Positions 1-8,918 of a stretch of 64,000 nucleotides of DNA are shown here, piece by piece (position 1 is the stretch's first letter; every line of letters begins with the position of its first letter). Origin of the DNA: a bacterium (lineage in GTDB: Bacteria > Spirochaetota > Leptospiria > Leptospirales > Leptonemataceae); assembly GCA_024742665.1 (NCBI GenBank), contig JANSYA010000012.1, forward strand, positions 58,435 to 122,434, in the 5' to 3' direction. The notes beneath the pieces are model-generated. The model was given only the letters and a program-made list of their open reading frames with translations, did no database searches and had not been told where the DNA came from. The translations under genes were made by a program, and so were the position numbers.

Positions 1-1005
1 AGCTCTGATACCTGGAGCCAGGCAGCCTATCTCAAGGCTTCGAATACAGAGGCTGGCGATGCTTTCGGTTCGCAGGTCGCGATTTCCGGCGATCTGATCG
101 CGGTTAGCGCGCCGGGGGAAGCCAGCGGTGCCGCCGGAATCAACGGCATCCAGAGCGACAACAGCGCCGCGAATGCGGGGGCCGTGTATGTGTTTCGCCG
201 GGACAGCTCAGACGCGTGGCAGCAGGAGGCCTATGTCAAACCCGGCATCCCGGGAGCCGCCGATAGTTTCGGCGCGGCCATCGCTCTGGACGGGGAAACT
301 CTGGCGGCCGGCGCCGCATTCGAAGATAGCAGCGTGACCGGGATTTCGCCGGAAGTCGGAGACAACGCCGCTGCGGATGCCGGAGCGGCCTATGTTTTCA
401 CGGCCGCGAACGGCGTCTGGAGTCAGCAGGCGTATATCAAGGCGTCGAACGCGAATGCCGGCGATGAGTTCGGCGAGGCGCTCGCACTGCGCGGCGATCT
501 GCTGGCGGTCAGCACCTTCCGGGAGGCCAGCAGTACGACCGGCATCAACGGCGATCAGAGCGATAACAGCGCTGCCGATGCGGGAGCCGCGTACGTCTTT
601 CGGCGCAGCGGCGCTGTCTGGGCTCAGGAGGCCTATATCAAGGCCTCGAACGCAGAGGCGGGAGAATTCTTCGGTAGAAGCGTAGCAGTCGGCAACGAGT
701 CTCTCCTGGTTGGCGCGACAAATGAAGCCAGCGCGGCCACGGGCATCGGCGGCGATCAAACGGACAACAGCGCCAACGGCGCAGGAGGGGCGTACCTTTT
801 CCGCGCCACCGGAGGACTCTGGACTCAGGCCGCCTATATCAAGGCATCGAATACGGAGCTCAGCGACCAGTTCGGAAAAACAATCACAATGAGCGGCGAC
901 GGCATGGCCGTGTATGCGAATAACGAAGACGGCGGTACCGCCGGAATCAACGGCAGTCAGGGCAATGGCATCGGTAACTCGGGAGCGATCTATTTCTTTC
1001 GCTGA
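1..1005 (+). CDS. FG-GAP repeat exoprotein, 5' truncated by window
   Basis: The frame is open from base 1 to the TGA at 1003-1005, so the N-terminus lies outside the window. Five repeat units are visible. Each opens with a phrase like AYIKASN, then DEFG or DQFG, then INGDQSDNSA, and closes with GAAYVFRR. This matches FG-GAP/integrin-alpha-type beta-propeller blades, which are common in secreted Leptospira proteins. It is a close paralogue of the next gene, which has seven such blades, so about two blades and the signal peptide are missing here. Surface or extracellular location is inferred. Ligand is unknown. Confidence 0.85.
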   Translation, partial: SSDTWSQAAYLKASNTEAGDAFGSQVAISGDLIAVSAPGEASGAAGINGIQSDNSAANAGAVYVFRRDSSDAWQQEAYVKPGIPGAADSFGAAIALDGETLAAGAAFEDSSVTGISPEVGDNAAADAGAAYVFTAANGVWSQQAYIKASNANAGDEFGEALALRGDLLAVSTFREASSTTGINGDQSDNSAADAGAAYVFRRSGAVWAQEAYIKASNAEAGEFFGRSVAVGNESLLVGATNEASAATGIGGDQTDNSANGAGGAYLFRATGGLWTQAAYIKASNTELSDQFGKTITMSGDGMAVYANNEDGGTAGINGSQGNGIGNSGAIYFFR

Positions 1006-1058
1006 TAGGATCGCATCCTATTGTGGAGTCCGGGTTGCATGGGATACAATTGGATCCT

Positions 1059-2660
1059 ATGCGAACTGGATCACTGTTTCATAAGCTGGCTCTGGCCTGC
1101 GCACTGACTCTGCCGGGCGGTCTGGCCAGCGCCTGCCTGAGCTTCGAGTGCCAGGCGACAGACGTCACCTGCCGACCGGAGTCGATGCTGCTGTATTTAC
1201 TCGTGGACGAGCCCGACTGCAATTTCACGGAATCGCTGAACTTCGACTCGCTTCAGCAGGAGGCGTACATCAAGACGTCGAATCCCGATATAAACGATGG
1301 CCTGGGCGGCAAACTCGCTTTCGACTGCGCGACGCAGACTCTGGTCCTGGGTTTGCCGGCGGAATCCAGCAACGCGACCGGCGTTAATGGCGACCAGACC
1401 GATAACAGCGCCGCGAGCGCCGGAGCGGCGTATGTCTTTCGCTTTCAAAACGACGAGTGGACGCAGGAGGCCTATCTCAAGGCCTCGAACACGGAGGGCA
1501 CTGACCAGTTTGGCACCTCGGTAGCGATTTCTGGAGATACGCTCGTAGTCGGAGCAAGCACCGAAGACAGCGCCGCCACCGGAGTCAACGGTAGCCAGGC
1601 CAACGGTGTGATGAACTCGGGCGCAGCCTATGTCTTTCGGCGCGACAGCCTGGACATCTGGACCCAGGAGGCCTATCTCAAAGCTTCGAACACCGGCAAT
1701 GGTGACGAATTTGGCCGGCGGGTCGCTATATCCGGCGATCTGATCGCCGTGAGCGCGCGCAACGAAGACAGCAACGCCGCCGGCATTAACGGCGACCAGA
1801 GCGACAATAGCGCTGGAAACGCGGGCGCCGCGTATGTCTTTCGTCGCACTGGTTCCGGCGCGGCGGCCACCTGGGCGCAGGAGGCGTATATCAAAGCCTC
1901 TACTCCGTCCGGGAACGAACGCTTCGGAACGTCGATCGCCCTCGACGGGGAGACGCTGGTAGTCGGCGCCATCCTTGATGGCAGCGACGCGACGGGAATT
2001 GGGCCGGACCCGGGAAATAACCTGGCGCCTGGTTCCGGCGCGGCCTTCGTTTTCACTGCAGTGGATCGAGTCTGGAGCCAGCAGGCCTACATCAAGGCGT
2101 CCAACGCAGAAGACTGCGATACCTTTGGCGTGGATGTCGCGCTGCGCGGCGATTTGCTGGCGGTCAGCGCCACAGAGGAAGCGAGTGACGCCACCGGCAT
2201 TAACGGCGATCAGAGCGACAACAGCGCCGCCAGTGCCGGGGCCGTGTATGTCTTTCAGCGCAGTGGCTCTACCTGGACTCAAGAGGCATACGTGAAGTCC
2301 TCCAATACGCAGGGCGGAGACGAGTTCGGCAGCAGCCTGGCCGTTGGAAATGAGTCGCTGGTGGTTGGTGCGGTCGTTGAAGACAGCGGCGCCAGCGGCA
2401 TCGACGGCAACCAGGCGGACAACAGTGCCAATGGCGCGGGCGCGGCGTATCTGTTTCGCCGGAACGACGGACAGTGGAGTCAGTCGGCGTATATCAAGGC
2501 TTCGAACACGGGCATGGGCGATCAGTTCGGGACAAGCATTGCTATGAGCGGCGACGGCATGGCGATTATTGCCTCTGACGAAGACGGTCCTGCGAGCGGA
2601 ATCAACGGCACTCAGGGCGACGGCACGAGTGCCTCAGGGGCGGTATACTTCTTTCGCTGA
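1059..2660 (+). CDS. secreted FG-GAP beta-propeller protein, seven blades
   Basis: The 533-residue protein starts at the ATG at 1059, which opens directly with a signal peptide (MRTGSLFHKLALACALTLP...ASA). A GTG at 1023 would add 12 residues that do not look like a signal. Seven units follow, each with A-Y-[IVL]-K-x-S and a D-x-FG or similar turn, consistent with one closed seven-bladed propeller. Several Cys residues follow the signal (ACLSFECQATDVTC). It lies 53 bp after a tandem paralogue on the same strand. Exported adhesin- or lectin-like role is inferred from the family; no catalytic motif is visible. Confidence 0.87.
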   Translation: MRTGSLFHKLALACALTLPGGLASACLSFECQATDVTCRPESMLLYLLVDEPDCNFTESLNFDSLQQEAYIKTSNPDINDGLGGKLAFDCATQTLVLGLPAESSNATGVNGDQTDNSAASAGAAYVFRFQNDEWTQEAYLKASNTEGTDQFGTSVAISGDTLVVGASTEDSAATGVNGSQANGVMNSGAAYVFRRDSLDIWTQEAYLKASNTGNGDEFGRRVAISGDLIAVSARNEDSNAAGINGDQSDNSAGNAGAAYVFRRTGSGAAATWAQEAYIKASTPSGNERFGTSIALDGETLVVGAILDGSDATGIGPDPGNNLAPGSGAAFVFTAVDRVWSQQAYIKASNAEDCDTFGVDVALRGDLLAVSATEEASDATGINGDQSDNSAASAGAVYVFQRSGSTWTQEAYVKSSNTQGGDEFGSSLAVGNESLVVGAVVEDSGASGIDGNQADNSANGAGAAYLFRRNDGQWSQSAYIKASNTGMGDQFGTSIAMSGDGMAIIASDEDGPASGINGTQGDGTSASGAVYFFR

Positions 2661-2680
2661 GTGGCCGGGATGTCTGAATC

Positions 2681-4726
2681 TCAAGAATCGGCCCGCAGCG
2701 GCACCCGGCAGAGAAAGACGTTCCCCCGCGCGAAGCGAAAGGACCGCACGCGCCCGCCCAGAATTTCTACGCGCTCGGCGATATTCGCAAGGCCGCTGTG
2801 CAGCCGCTCGCCGCGCCAGGCGATCCCGGTCCCGTCGTCGACCACCCGCAGGCTCGCCCAACCCGCGCGCGTTACGAGCGCGATGCGTAGATCGCGCGGC
2901 CGGCTGTGGCGCAGCACGTTGCTCATCCACTCCGCGTAGATCCGCTTCAGATGCATGGTCTGTTCGAACGACGGCACGGCCGAAGCCGTCTTTGAATTGC
3001 GTGCGGGCTGCGCGTCTTGCCGCGACTCTCGCTTTGACTGCGCCCCCGGATCAGCCAGATCCAGCTCGACCGTGTAGCGCTCCAGATTGCGAATGCGATC
3101 GGCGTGACTGCGAATGTACTCTTCCAGAGATTCGACCTCGCGATTCTGATCCCCGTCTTTGTCTATCGAAGACAACATTCCGACAATATCGCGAATGCGT
3201 TCCAGCGAGCTGCGCGCAAGGGAGCGAACGATGGCGGCCTTTTCCTGCACACCCTGCGAATCGCCTTCTAAATCACCGCCCGAATTACCCTGTAATGATT
3301 CGCTTTGCAGTACGATCTCCGTTAAGTGCGAGCCCACCGTATCGTGCACCTCCCGCGCAATACGCACGCGTTCTTCGCCGACCTGCTTGCGATAGCCCTC
3401 CGCCCGCAGCTTCCAGGCGAAGAGCGTATCCACGGATACGTTGAAGAAGTGAATGATGTTGCCGATGACTGTGTACTGAAAGACCCAGGAATAGTTGTGC
3501 AAATAAAAGCGCAGCGCCGCGTCCATCGCAAAGGCCGGCAGCGCCACCATTGCGCCGCCGACAAAAACGATGCTGAGGTGCTTTGTGTTCGCCATTCGCC
3601 GGTAGCGCCACGCGTAAAGAAACGAGTGAACCGCGGCCAGGATCATCGCCGACTGGTGCAGGGCCACAACCAGATAGTACTGGGCGTAGTTTTCCACGAA
3701 CACAAGGGCGATCAGTCCGCTGGCGACCACGCACGCGGCGATCGCGTCCAGCAGGCGGCGAGGCAAACGGGTCAGTCGCCATTGAAAGTGCGAGGCCGAC
3801 TGCATGGCAATCGCCAGCGCGAACCACTGGACTTTCAAGAACAGCAAATGATTCAGCCCGGCGATCAGTGCAAGCGGCAGCTCAAGAAAATACAGGCTGT
3901 GAATCATGAGGCCGAAAAACGTGAGGGCCATCAGGTGAAAGCCGTCTTCGCGATCGTATTTGCGAAGGCCGCTGAGAAAATAGAGCAGTCCGAATAAGAG
4001 CAGCACGGTCTGCGCGAACAGCACGTCCTGATAAATTAGACGGTACCACAGATAGTCAGATCGCAGCGCGGACTGGCTGCCGATCAAAACCGGCCCGCGG
4101 TGCAGTCCGGCCTTCACGTTCACAGCCCAGAATTCGATCTCGATGGTATTCTCGGATTCTCGCAGCAGCTTCGAGGGGATCCGGTAAAAGCGCACGGTAT
4201 TCCAGGCCGACGCGAAGCGGTCCGCCTGCGGCTCCGGTGCGGCGCCGGTCGAACCCACGGCCACCCCGTTCACGCGCAGCGTATCGACGGAACCAATGCC
4301 ACCGATCAAAAGCGCCGGATCTGAAACCGAAAGCAGCCCCGCGTCGGGAAAGGCCGCGGTCGCGCCGGCAAGGCTCGCGAAGCTTTTACGCAGCACGGCG
4401 CGACCGTGAAACCAGGCGAAACGCTGGTGCAGATTTTCGGGAATCGAAACCTGATAGGTGCGGCTGGCCTCATCGCTATCGCTATCGCTTTGCGTGAGCC
4501 TTTCCAGATTCTCAGAGCACTCCGTTTCGCCGGGCAGACATTCGAGCAGGGTCAGTTCCCAGTCGTCGTCCGCAAGATTGATGGTCGCTGGATCGGCACC
4601 TGTCGCGTCTGCGGCGTCTGTAGCGTCACGAGGGGCGCAGGCCATGCAGCTCAGCAGCAGGAAAACGCAAAGCGATCTGACCGGGCGCACTCTTCGCATG
4701 GCTTTCGTGAGTGAGAGTCCTTTCAA
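2681..4726 (-). CDS. 7TM-type sensor histidine kinase (HPK7/NarX-DesK class)
   Basis: The 681-residue membrane kinase has a signal/lipobox-like N-terminus (FLLLSCMAC, Cys30) and a jelly-roll-like periplasmic region to about residue 220. About seven hydrophobic segments follow (230-430), then a HisKA_3 domain with phospho-acceptor His461 in REVHDTVGSH. The C-terminal HATPase has an N-box (EWMSNVLRH) and a DDGTGI motif. The plan matches 7TMR-DISM kinases. A TTG start at 4726 overlaps the upstream stop (TTGA); an ATG at 4699 is the alternative. No response regulator adjoins it. The NarL-type regulator at 34.7 kb is a possible but unproven partner. The signal sensed is unknown. Confidence 0.88.
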   Translation of the reverse strand: MKGLSLTKAMRRVRPVRSLCVFLLLSCMACAPRDATDAADATGADPATINLADDDWELTLLECLPGETECSENLERLTQSDSDSDEASRTYQVSIPENLHQRFAWFHGRAVLRKSFASLAGATAAFPDAGLLSVSDPALLIGGIGSVDTLRVNGVAVGSTGAAPEPQADRFASAWNTVRFYRIPSKLLRESENTIEIEFWAVNVKAGLHRGPVLIGSQSALRSDYLWYRLIYQDVLFAQTVLLLFGLLYFLSGLRKYDREDGFHLMALTFFGLMIHSLYFLELPLALIAGLNHLLFLKVQWFALAIAMQSASHFQWRLTRLPRRLLDAIAACVVASGLIALVFVENYAQYYLVVALHQSAMILAAVHSFLYAWRYRRMANTKHLSIVFVGGAMVALPAFAMDAALRFYLHNYSWVFQYTVIGNIIHFFNVSVDTLFAWKLRAEGYRKQVGEERVRIAREVHDTVGSHLTEIVLQSESLQGNSGGDLEGDSQGVQEKAAIVRSLARSSLERIRDIVGMLSSIDKDGDQNREVESLEEYIRSHADRIRNLERYTVELDLADPGAQSKRESRQDAQPARNSKTASAVPSFEQTMHLKRIYAEWMSNVLRHSRPRDLRIALVTRAGWASLRVVDDGTGIAWRGERLHSGLANIAERVEILGGRVRSFRFARGNVFLCRVPLRADS

Positions 4727-5001
4727 GAAGCGAACTCGGCCCGTGCCACGTACTCTTTGAGGCTGTTGATGTATCTGTAGAAGGTCTGGATTTCTTCTTC
4801 TTCCTCTGGATCTTCTTGCGGATCAGCGATGTCCGCGACCAGTTCTTCGAATAAACGAATCTTTTCGCGGGCCCGGGCGATCAGATCGCTGCGGTCGGCG
4901 TCCGGCGGGCCTTCGTCCAGCGAATGAAAGAACTCATTTTTCAATGCGTGCAGTCCGTTCTCGACTGCTTCGCATCGTTCCAGAAAAAGATCCGTATCCA
5001 T
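4723..5001 (-). CDS. small acidic protein of unknown function
   Basis: This is a 92-residue, strongly acidic, helical-looking protein starting MDTDLFLERCEAVE. Its C-terminal half has a run of Glu/Asp (DPEEEEEI) and an amphipathic helix. I recognise no family. The ATG at 5001 was preferred over an in-frame start at 5052, which would overlap the end of queF. It sits between queF (11 bp upstream) and the histidine kinase (4-bp stop/start overlap), so it is probably co-translated with the kinase. A regulatory or accessory role is only suggested by this position. Confidence 0.7.
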   Translation of the reverse strand: MDTDLFLERCEAVENGLHALKNEFFHSLDEGPPDADRSDLIARAREKIRLFEELVADIADPQEDPEEEEEIQTFYRYINSLKEYVARAEFAS

Positions 5002-5011
5002 ATATCGCCTC

Positions 5012-6010
5012 TTATTGTCGCGCGCTCCGCAAGAACTCCGGCGCCCTTTCATAATTCGAGCGAAAGGGATTGATGTCGATTCCGCCGCGCCGCAGAAAAC
5101 AGGCGTAGACCGTCAGCTTTTCCGGCCGGCAGCGTTCGTTTAAGTCGACGAAGATCTGTTCGACGCAGTGCTCGTGAAAGTCCTGTTCGTTGCGATACGA
5201 AACCAGATACGCAAGCAGGCCCGCTTCGTCGATCCGGGGACCGGAGTATTCGATAAACACCGAAGCCCAGTCCGGCTGACCGGTAACCGGACAATTGGAC
5301 TTAAACAGATTCGTATACACCGAGCAGGCCGTGGCCGCACCCTGTGATTCGCGCGAAGCCTTGCCGTCGCGCGCGTTCTCCGGGGCGTTCTCGCCCGCGA
5401 ATCGCAGCAGCTCCGGCGCGCGCGTGAAGCGATCGATCGAAATCTCCAGGTCGTCGAGACAGCGCGAAGCCGGCCCGGCAGCCTCCGCCGGCGCAGACTG
5501 CGCGCTTCCATCGCCTGGGGCCGCCGTCGTGGAGTCGCCTGTTTCGCTCCGCGCCGTCCGCGTCGCCTTCGTCTGGAATCCCTTCGCCTCAAAATCGGGC
5601 AGACTGTACAGGCGAACGTCGACGCTTTCGCCGGCCGCCGCCGAAAGGTCCGCTGCGATCGTCGCGCGCGCGCTTTCCGGCGAATCAAAGCGATGCTGGT
5701 TCAACGAATTCAAATACAGCTTCAGGGATTTGCTTTCAACAATCGCCGTCGAGTCGCAGGGTACGCGAAACTGCGCGGCGCGAATCTCCGGTTTGCCCTG
5801 CGGTCCGAGCCAGGAAAGTTCGTAGGCGTTCCAGAGATCGGTTCCGCGAAAGGGCAGGTCTGGTCTGGTTGCGGAGTCGACGAGTCCTAACTGCGATCGC
5901 GCTTCGGAGCGGGGAATGGCAAACAGCAGTCCAGGATCGTACGCCGACGGATACTCCGTTTGTTTGCCGAGCGGGGCTCCGGTCGTATGTGGTTCTGCGA
6001 GATCAGACAT
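5012..6010 (-). CDS. queF: NADPH-dependent 7-cyano-7-deazaguanine reductase QueF
   Basis: QueF reduces preQ0 to preQ1 in queuosine (tRNA wobble base) biosynthesis in the cytoplasm. The 332-residue length and two tandem T-fold halves fit the long E. coli-type (bimodular) enzyme, which is about 280 residues. The N-terminal half carries the substrate motif ESKSLKLYLNS. The C-terminal half has the nucleophilic Cys in SNCPVTGQPDW, then the E/H-containing stretch FHEHCVEQIF. The surplus length is an Ala/Ser/Gly-rich insert near residues 165-200 between the halves. The start MSDLAEPH at 6010 aligns better than the upstream in-frame ATG at 6070. It leads a probable operon with the small acidic protein and kinase. 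Confidence 0.93.
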   Translation of the reverse strand: MSDLAEPHTTGAPLGKQTEYPSAYDPGLLFAIPRSEARSQLGLVDSATRPDLPFRGTDLWNAYELSWLGPQGKPEIRAAQFRVPCDSTAIVESKSLKLYLNSLNQHRFDSPESARATIAADLSAAAGESVDVRLYSLPDFEAKGFQTKATRTARSETGDSTTAAPGDGSAQSAPAEAAGPASRCLDDLEISIDRFTRAPELLRFAGENAPENARDGKASRESQGAATACSVYTNLFKSNCPVTGQPDWASVFIEYSGPRIDEAGLLAYLVSYRNEQDFHEHCVEQIFVDLNERCRPEKLTVYACFLRRGGIDINPFRSNYERAPEFLRSARQ

Positions 6011-6104
6011 CGGAAATCGCCGAGAGGCTGGTTCATGGATAACGCCTGGCCGCCTGGCTGACAATCTCATTTCCGCCCGGTCCTGCGCGATCCCCCGAGT
6101 TCGA

Positions 6105-6521
6105 TCAGGAAATGCCGGCCCCCTGAACTGCTGCGCTGCGGCAGCGCAATAAGAGCGCCGCGCCGGTCGCCACGAGCAGCTCGATTCCGCCGAAAATATA
6201 GAGCGGCAGACCCGGCGCTCCGTCTCCCAAAAGCAGGCTCACCAGCCGACCGAGAACCAATCCGCCGCTGAAGCAGAGCGCCAGGGCCAGGGCCGGGCCG
6301 TGCCATTCCCGCCGGCGAGCGCCCATCGCCGTCAGGCCGCCCAGCAGGAATAACATGCCGCCGTAGTTCGCGCGAAATTCATTGCGGGCGCTGGCATTGT
6401 CGAGAGCGAAGCCCAGGGGCGCCGCCAGTAGTTCGGGGGCGAAGAGACCGCCCAGCCCGATCACGGCGGTCGCCAGGCCGCTAACGAATAGAAATACGCT
6501 TGTAGTTTTCTGAATCTTCAT
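6105..6521 (-). CDS. DUF4345-like four-helix membrane protein
   Basis: This 138-residue integral membrane protein has about four hydrophobic segments. The pattern FAPELLAAPLGF...NEFRANYGGMLFLLGG is typical of the DUF4345 family, whose function is unknown. It is transcribed divergently from an XRE regulator, 71 bp apart, with an inverted repeat between them, so it is the likely target of that regulator. A second member of the same family occurs at 47.66 kb beside a TetR regulator. Confidence 0.8.
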   Translation of the reverse strand: MKIQKTTSVFLFVSGLATAVIGLGGLFAPELLAAPLGFALDNASARNEFRANYGGMLFLLGGLTAMGARRREWHGPALALALCFSGGLVLGRLVSLLLGDGAPGLPLYIFGGIELLVATGAALLLRCRSAAVQGAGIS

Positions 6522-6555
6522 GTCCGAAGAGTAGATTGGATCAAGAGAGTTCGCA

Positions 6556-6572
6556 ATTACCTCGCAGGTAAT
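6556..6572. promoter_or_regulatory. inverted repeat between DUF4345 gene and XRE regulator
   Basis: ATTACC and GGTAAT are separated by TCGCA in the 71-bp divergent intergenic region. The position, 20 bp before the regulator start, fits an autoregulatory operator. The binding protein is inferred, not shown. Confidence 0.5.
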
Positions 6573-6592
6573 ATTGTCGAGAATAGAAAGCT

Positions 6593-7444
6593 ATGTCGGA
6601 AAATCGTAAAGAGGATATATTGAAGCCGCGGGCCGTCGCAGAGGTTTCGCGTGAATCTCTCTTCGCCCGCTCGCTGCGCTACTGGCGCAAACACCGCGGT
6701 CTGAGTCAGATGAATCTCGCGCTGGACGCCGGGATCTCCACCCGACATCTGAGCTTTCTGGAAACCGACCGCTCGCGTCCGGGGCGTGCGGTTGTGGAAC
6801 GGCTGCTCCAGGTATTGGAGCTGGAGCCAATCGATCAGAACGCGCTGCTCGCGGCGGCGGGCTTTCCGCTGGAAGCGCAAGGATCCGCTGCGATTGATGC
6901 GGATGCGGTCGTCCCGACCGGCGCTCTGGGCCTGATGTTTGAACGAATGCTGGAGCAACAAAATCCGTATCCTGGATTCGTGCTCAATGCCTTCGGCGAT
7001 GTGGCGATGATGAATGCCGGAGCCCGGCGACTGTTCGACTGGCTCGCTCCCGGCCAGGCGGTCGCGGAAGGAGAAATGAACCTCTTCGAGCTGTATTTCG
7101 CCCCGGAAGGGTTCAGGCAATGGGTGGACGATTTCGAAGGAATCGGCCGGATCATTTTCGCGCAGGTGCGGCAGGATTTACTCGCGCTCCATTCAAGGCG
7201 GGCCCTGGCCATGCTCGATCATCTAATGGAGCTCGCGCCCTTCTTGAAGCAGCTGCCACCGGTGGATATGAGCGCCCCCGAGCAGGCGGTCTTTGAATCG
7301 GTGCTGCGCAAAGACGATCGCGTGCTGCGCCTGCAGTCGGCGATGGCGATTCTCGGGACGCCCCGGGCGAACGAAGCGCCTGGCTGGCGGCTGGAGACGA
7401 TCTTCCCGGTCGATGTGGCAACGCAGCGTTTCTTCGAAGAGTGA
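6593..7444 (+). CDS. XRE-family regulator with MmyB-like ligand-binding domain
   Basis: This is a 283-residue transcription factor. Residues about 20-80 form a helix-turn-helix (LRYWRKHRGLSQMNLALDAG, then ISTRHLSFLETDRSRP). The remainder matches the MmyB/MLTR PAS-like ligand-binding domain (PGFVLNAFGDVAMMNAGARR and the MNLFELYF region). In this family such proteins bind a small hydrophobic ligand and control a neighbouring gene. Here the divergent DUF4345 membrane gene is the obvious candidate. Confidence 0.9.
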   Translation: MSENRKEDILKPRAVAEVSRESLFARSLRYWRKHRGLSQMNLALDAGISTRHLSFLETDRSRPGRAVVERLLQVLELEPIDQNALLAAAGFPLEAQGSAAIDADAVVPTGALGLMFERMLEQQNPYPGFVLNAFGDVAMMNAGARRLFDWLAPGQAVAEGEMNLFELYFAPEGFRQWVDDFEGIGRIIFAQVRQDLLALHSRRALAMLDHLMELAPFLKQLPPVDMSAPEQAVFESVLRKDDRVLRLQSAMAILGTPRANEAPGWRLETIFPVDVATQRFFEE

Positions 7445-7448
7445 CGCG

Positions 7449-7495
7449 CGACGTCAGCTTTCGCCGACTTTGAAAATACGACGTCAGCTTTCGCC
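7449..7495. repeat. 17-bp direct repeat at acyltransferase 3' end
   Basis: CGACGTCAGCTTTCGCC occurs at 7449-7465 and again at 7479-7495, a 30-bp offset. The second copy contains the stop codon of the minus-strand acyltransferase. The first lies just beyond the end of the XRE gene. It looks like a local duplication of the gene's 3' end. Confidence 0.8.
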
Positions 7496-8761
7496 TACGT
7501 CGAAGGGCTCAACGATCGGCTTGCTGCGTTTCAGGTTTTCATCGAGCATGCGCTGCATATCGTCTCGCAGGCGATCCAGGATTTTCTGGAGCGTGCCTTT
7601 GCGATCTTTTTTGTATTCGTCGTAGTACTCGGCGAGTCCGAAGGGTTTGGCGAAATTCACGTAGGCCGTGCGCGGCAGATGCGAAGGTTCGCCGCCGAGC
7701 ATGCGGGGCGTTTTGCCAAGTACGAGCGACTCGAACCGGGCGAGCCACTCGTAAAAACGTTCCGCCGAAGGATACGAAACGAGATAGTCGCGTCGCATAA
7801 CCACGAAATCGTACGCGCGAACCACTTCCCTGGTCGCCAGTTCGAAGTCGTGTTTGCTGACCGATTTCGGAATCGGGCACTGAGCATGTCCCAGCTCTTT
7901 GAGTTCGATGACGGCGGTTAAGAAGCGCAGTTTCATGATCGCGTCGGCGTCTTTGTCGTAGCGTGGAATCTGGAGGGTTTCGGCGACGCCGTCGAGCATC
8001 GCGTGGCGCAGTCGCCCCGCGCGAAAGTCCCAGTCCATATCCTCCGTGACCGGCAGCCTGTACTGTTCTTCGGCCTGTTCGGTAATCACGCGGCCGATCA
8101 TTAAAAAGCGGCGCAGTAAGTTGCGCTCGCCGGGATTTACGCCCAGTTTTTTGGCGATGACGTCGATCGAGTTGTTCAGATCCGTAACGATCACGTCGTG
8201 GGGGGAGTTGATCACATACTTGATAAAGGCGGGCAGGATGGTGATGTCCGCGTCGGGTTTGATCTTGCGTGCGTCTTCGAAGGCCGACAGACCCAGCTTG
8301 ACGATGCCCGCCTGGAAAGGCATCAGATTGTCGTTCTCGCTCGACATGGGCTCGCCTTCCGGATACAGGATCAGCTTGCCGGACGGCGCAGTCAAAATCT
8401 TGCGCGCCATACTCATGCTTTCGCGATCGGCGATACCGGGAATGACAGAGAAGCCGCCCGTCGCCTGGAATACTTTGCCGACCAGGCCGAAACCGAAGTC
8501 GAAGGCCCGCCGGGCCGCCATGCTGTAAAAGCGCGCGCCCATCGCTCCGGCGATTTGCCAGGCCACGGGAGGTTCGGCCTGGGTCGGATGATTACTGAAA
8601 TAGATCAGGCGCCGGTGGCGCAGACTGCGCAGCATCGGACGGTCCGCTTTTTCGATGTGAACTTTCTCTATATTAAAGCCGGTCTTCAGAATGGCCGGGT
8701 TGATGGCGTCGGCCAGCCACATAGTGGGCAGATTCAGGTTGGGCGGGATAAAATTACTCAT
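7484..8761 (-). CDS. PlsC-like lysophospholipid acyltransferase family protein
   Basis: The 425-residue protein carries the acyltransferase motif I as SNHPTQAEPP, that is H-x4-E where H-x4-D is usual. The downstream block LILYPEGEPMSSEND corresponds to the EGTR/PEG substrate block, and MPFQAGIVKLGL follows. These enzymes transfer acyl groups to glycerol-phosphate or lysolipids at the inner membrane. The protein is about 170 residues longer than PlsC because of a C-terminal helical region of unknown role. The Asp-to-Glu change makes activity uncertain. The start is MSNFIPPN at 8761. It follows the thiolase-like and thioesterase genes on the same strand, suggesting an acyl-lipid operon. Confidence 0.82.
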   Translation of the reverse strand: MSNFIPPNLNLPTMWLADAINPAILKTGFNIEKVHIEKADRPMLRSLRHRRLIYFSNHPTQAEPPVAWQIAGAMGARFYSMAARRAFDFGFGLVGKVFQATGGFSVIPGIADRESMSMARKILTAPSGKLILYPEGEPMSSENDNLMPFQAGIVKLGLSAFEDARKIKPDADITILPAFIKYVINSPHDVIVTDLNNSIDVIAKKLGVNPGERNLLRRFLMIGRVITEQAEEQYRLPVTEDMDWDFRAGRLRHAMLDGVAETLQIPRYDKDADAIMKLRFLTAVIELKELGHAQCPIPKSVSKHDFELATREVVRAYDFVVMRRDYLVSYPSAERFYEWLARFESLVLGKTPRMLGGEPSHLPRTAYVNFAKPFGLAEYYDEYKKDRKGTLQKILDRLRDDMQRMLDENLKRSKPIVEPFDVGES

Positions 8762-8820
8762 ATGGATCTTTCGGTATCGCAAAGGACGCCACAGCCGCGA
8801 TTTCCCGTCCAGCGTTTCCG

Positions 8821-8860
8821 CTGAAAATATTTTCAGGTCGTCTGCCGGAAGCCGGCAGAC
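8821..8860. promoter_or_regulatory. two palindromes between thiolase-like and acyltransferase genes
   Basis: A perfect 16-bp palindrome (CTGAAAATATTTTCAG, 8821-8836) adjoins a perfect 9-bp stem (GTCTGCCGG/CCGGCAGAC, 8840-8860, loop AAG). Both lie in the 158-bp gap upstream of the acyltransferase. They could be an operator plus an intercistronic processing or attenuating hairpin. No T-tract follows on the minus strand. Confidence 0.5.
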
Positions 8861-8918
8861 AACCGAAAACCCCGTCTCGATCCCGCAAAAAATAAGTCAA
8901 TCATCCAGACCGGCACGA

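Noticed and set aside
1197..2282. 361-codon minus-strand frame within the FG-GAP gene
   Set aside because: It mirrors the repeat structure of the sense gene and has no independent protein features.
2569..3444. Long plus-strand open frame of about 290 codons opposite the histidine kinase
   Set aside because: It is Arg/Ala-rich antisense to a clear kinase gene and has no domain or ribosome site. It is a by-product of GC-rich codon usage.
7441..7500. Insertion-sequence scar at the 17-bp direct repeat
   Set aside because: No element or inverted ends lie between the copies (only 13 bp). A simple local duplication explains it.
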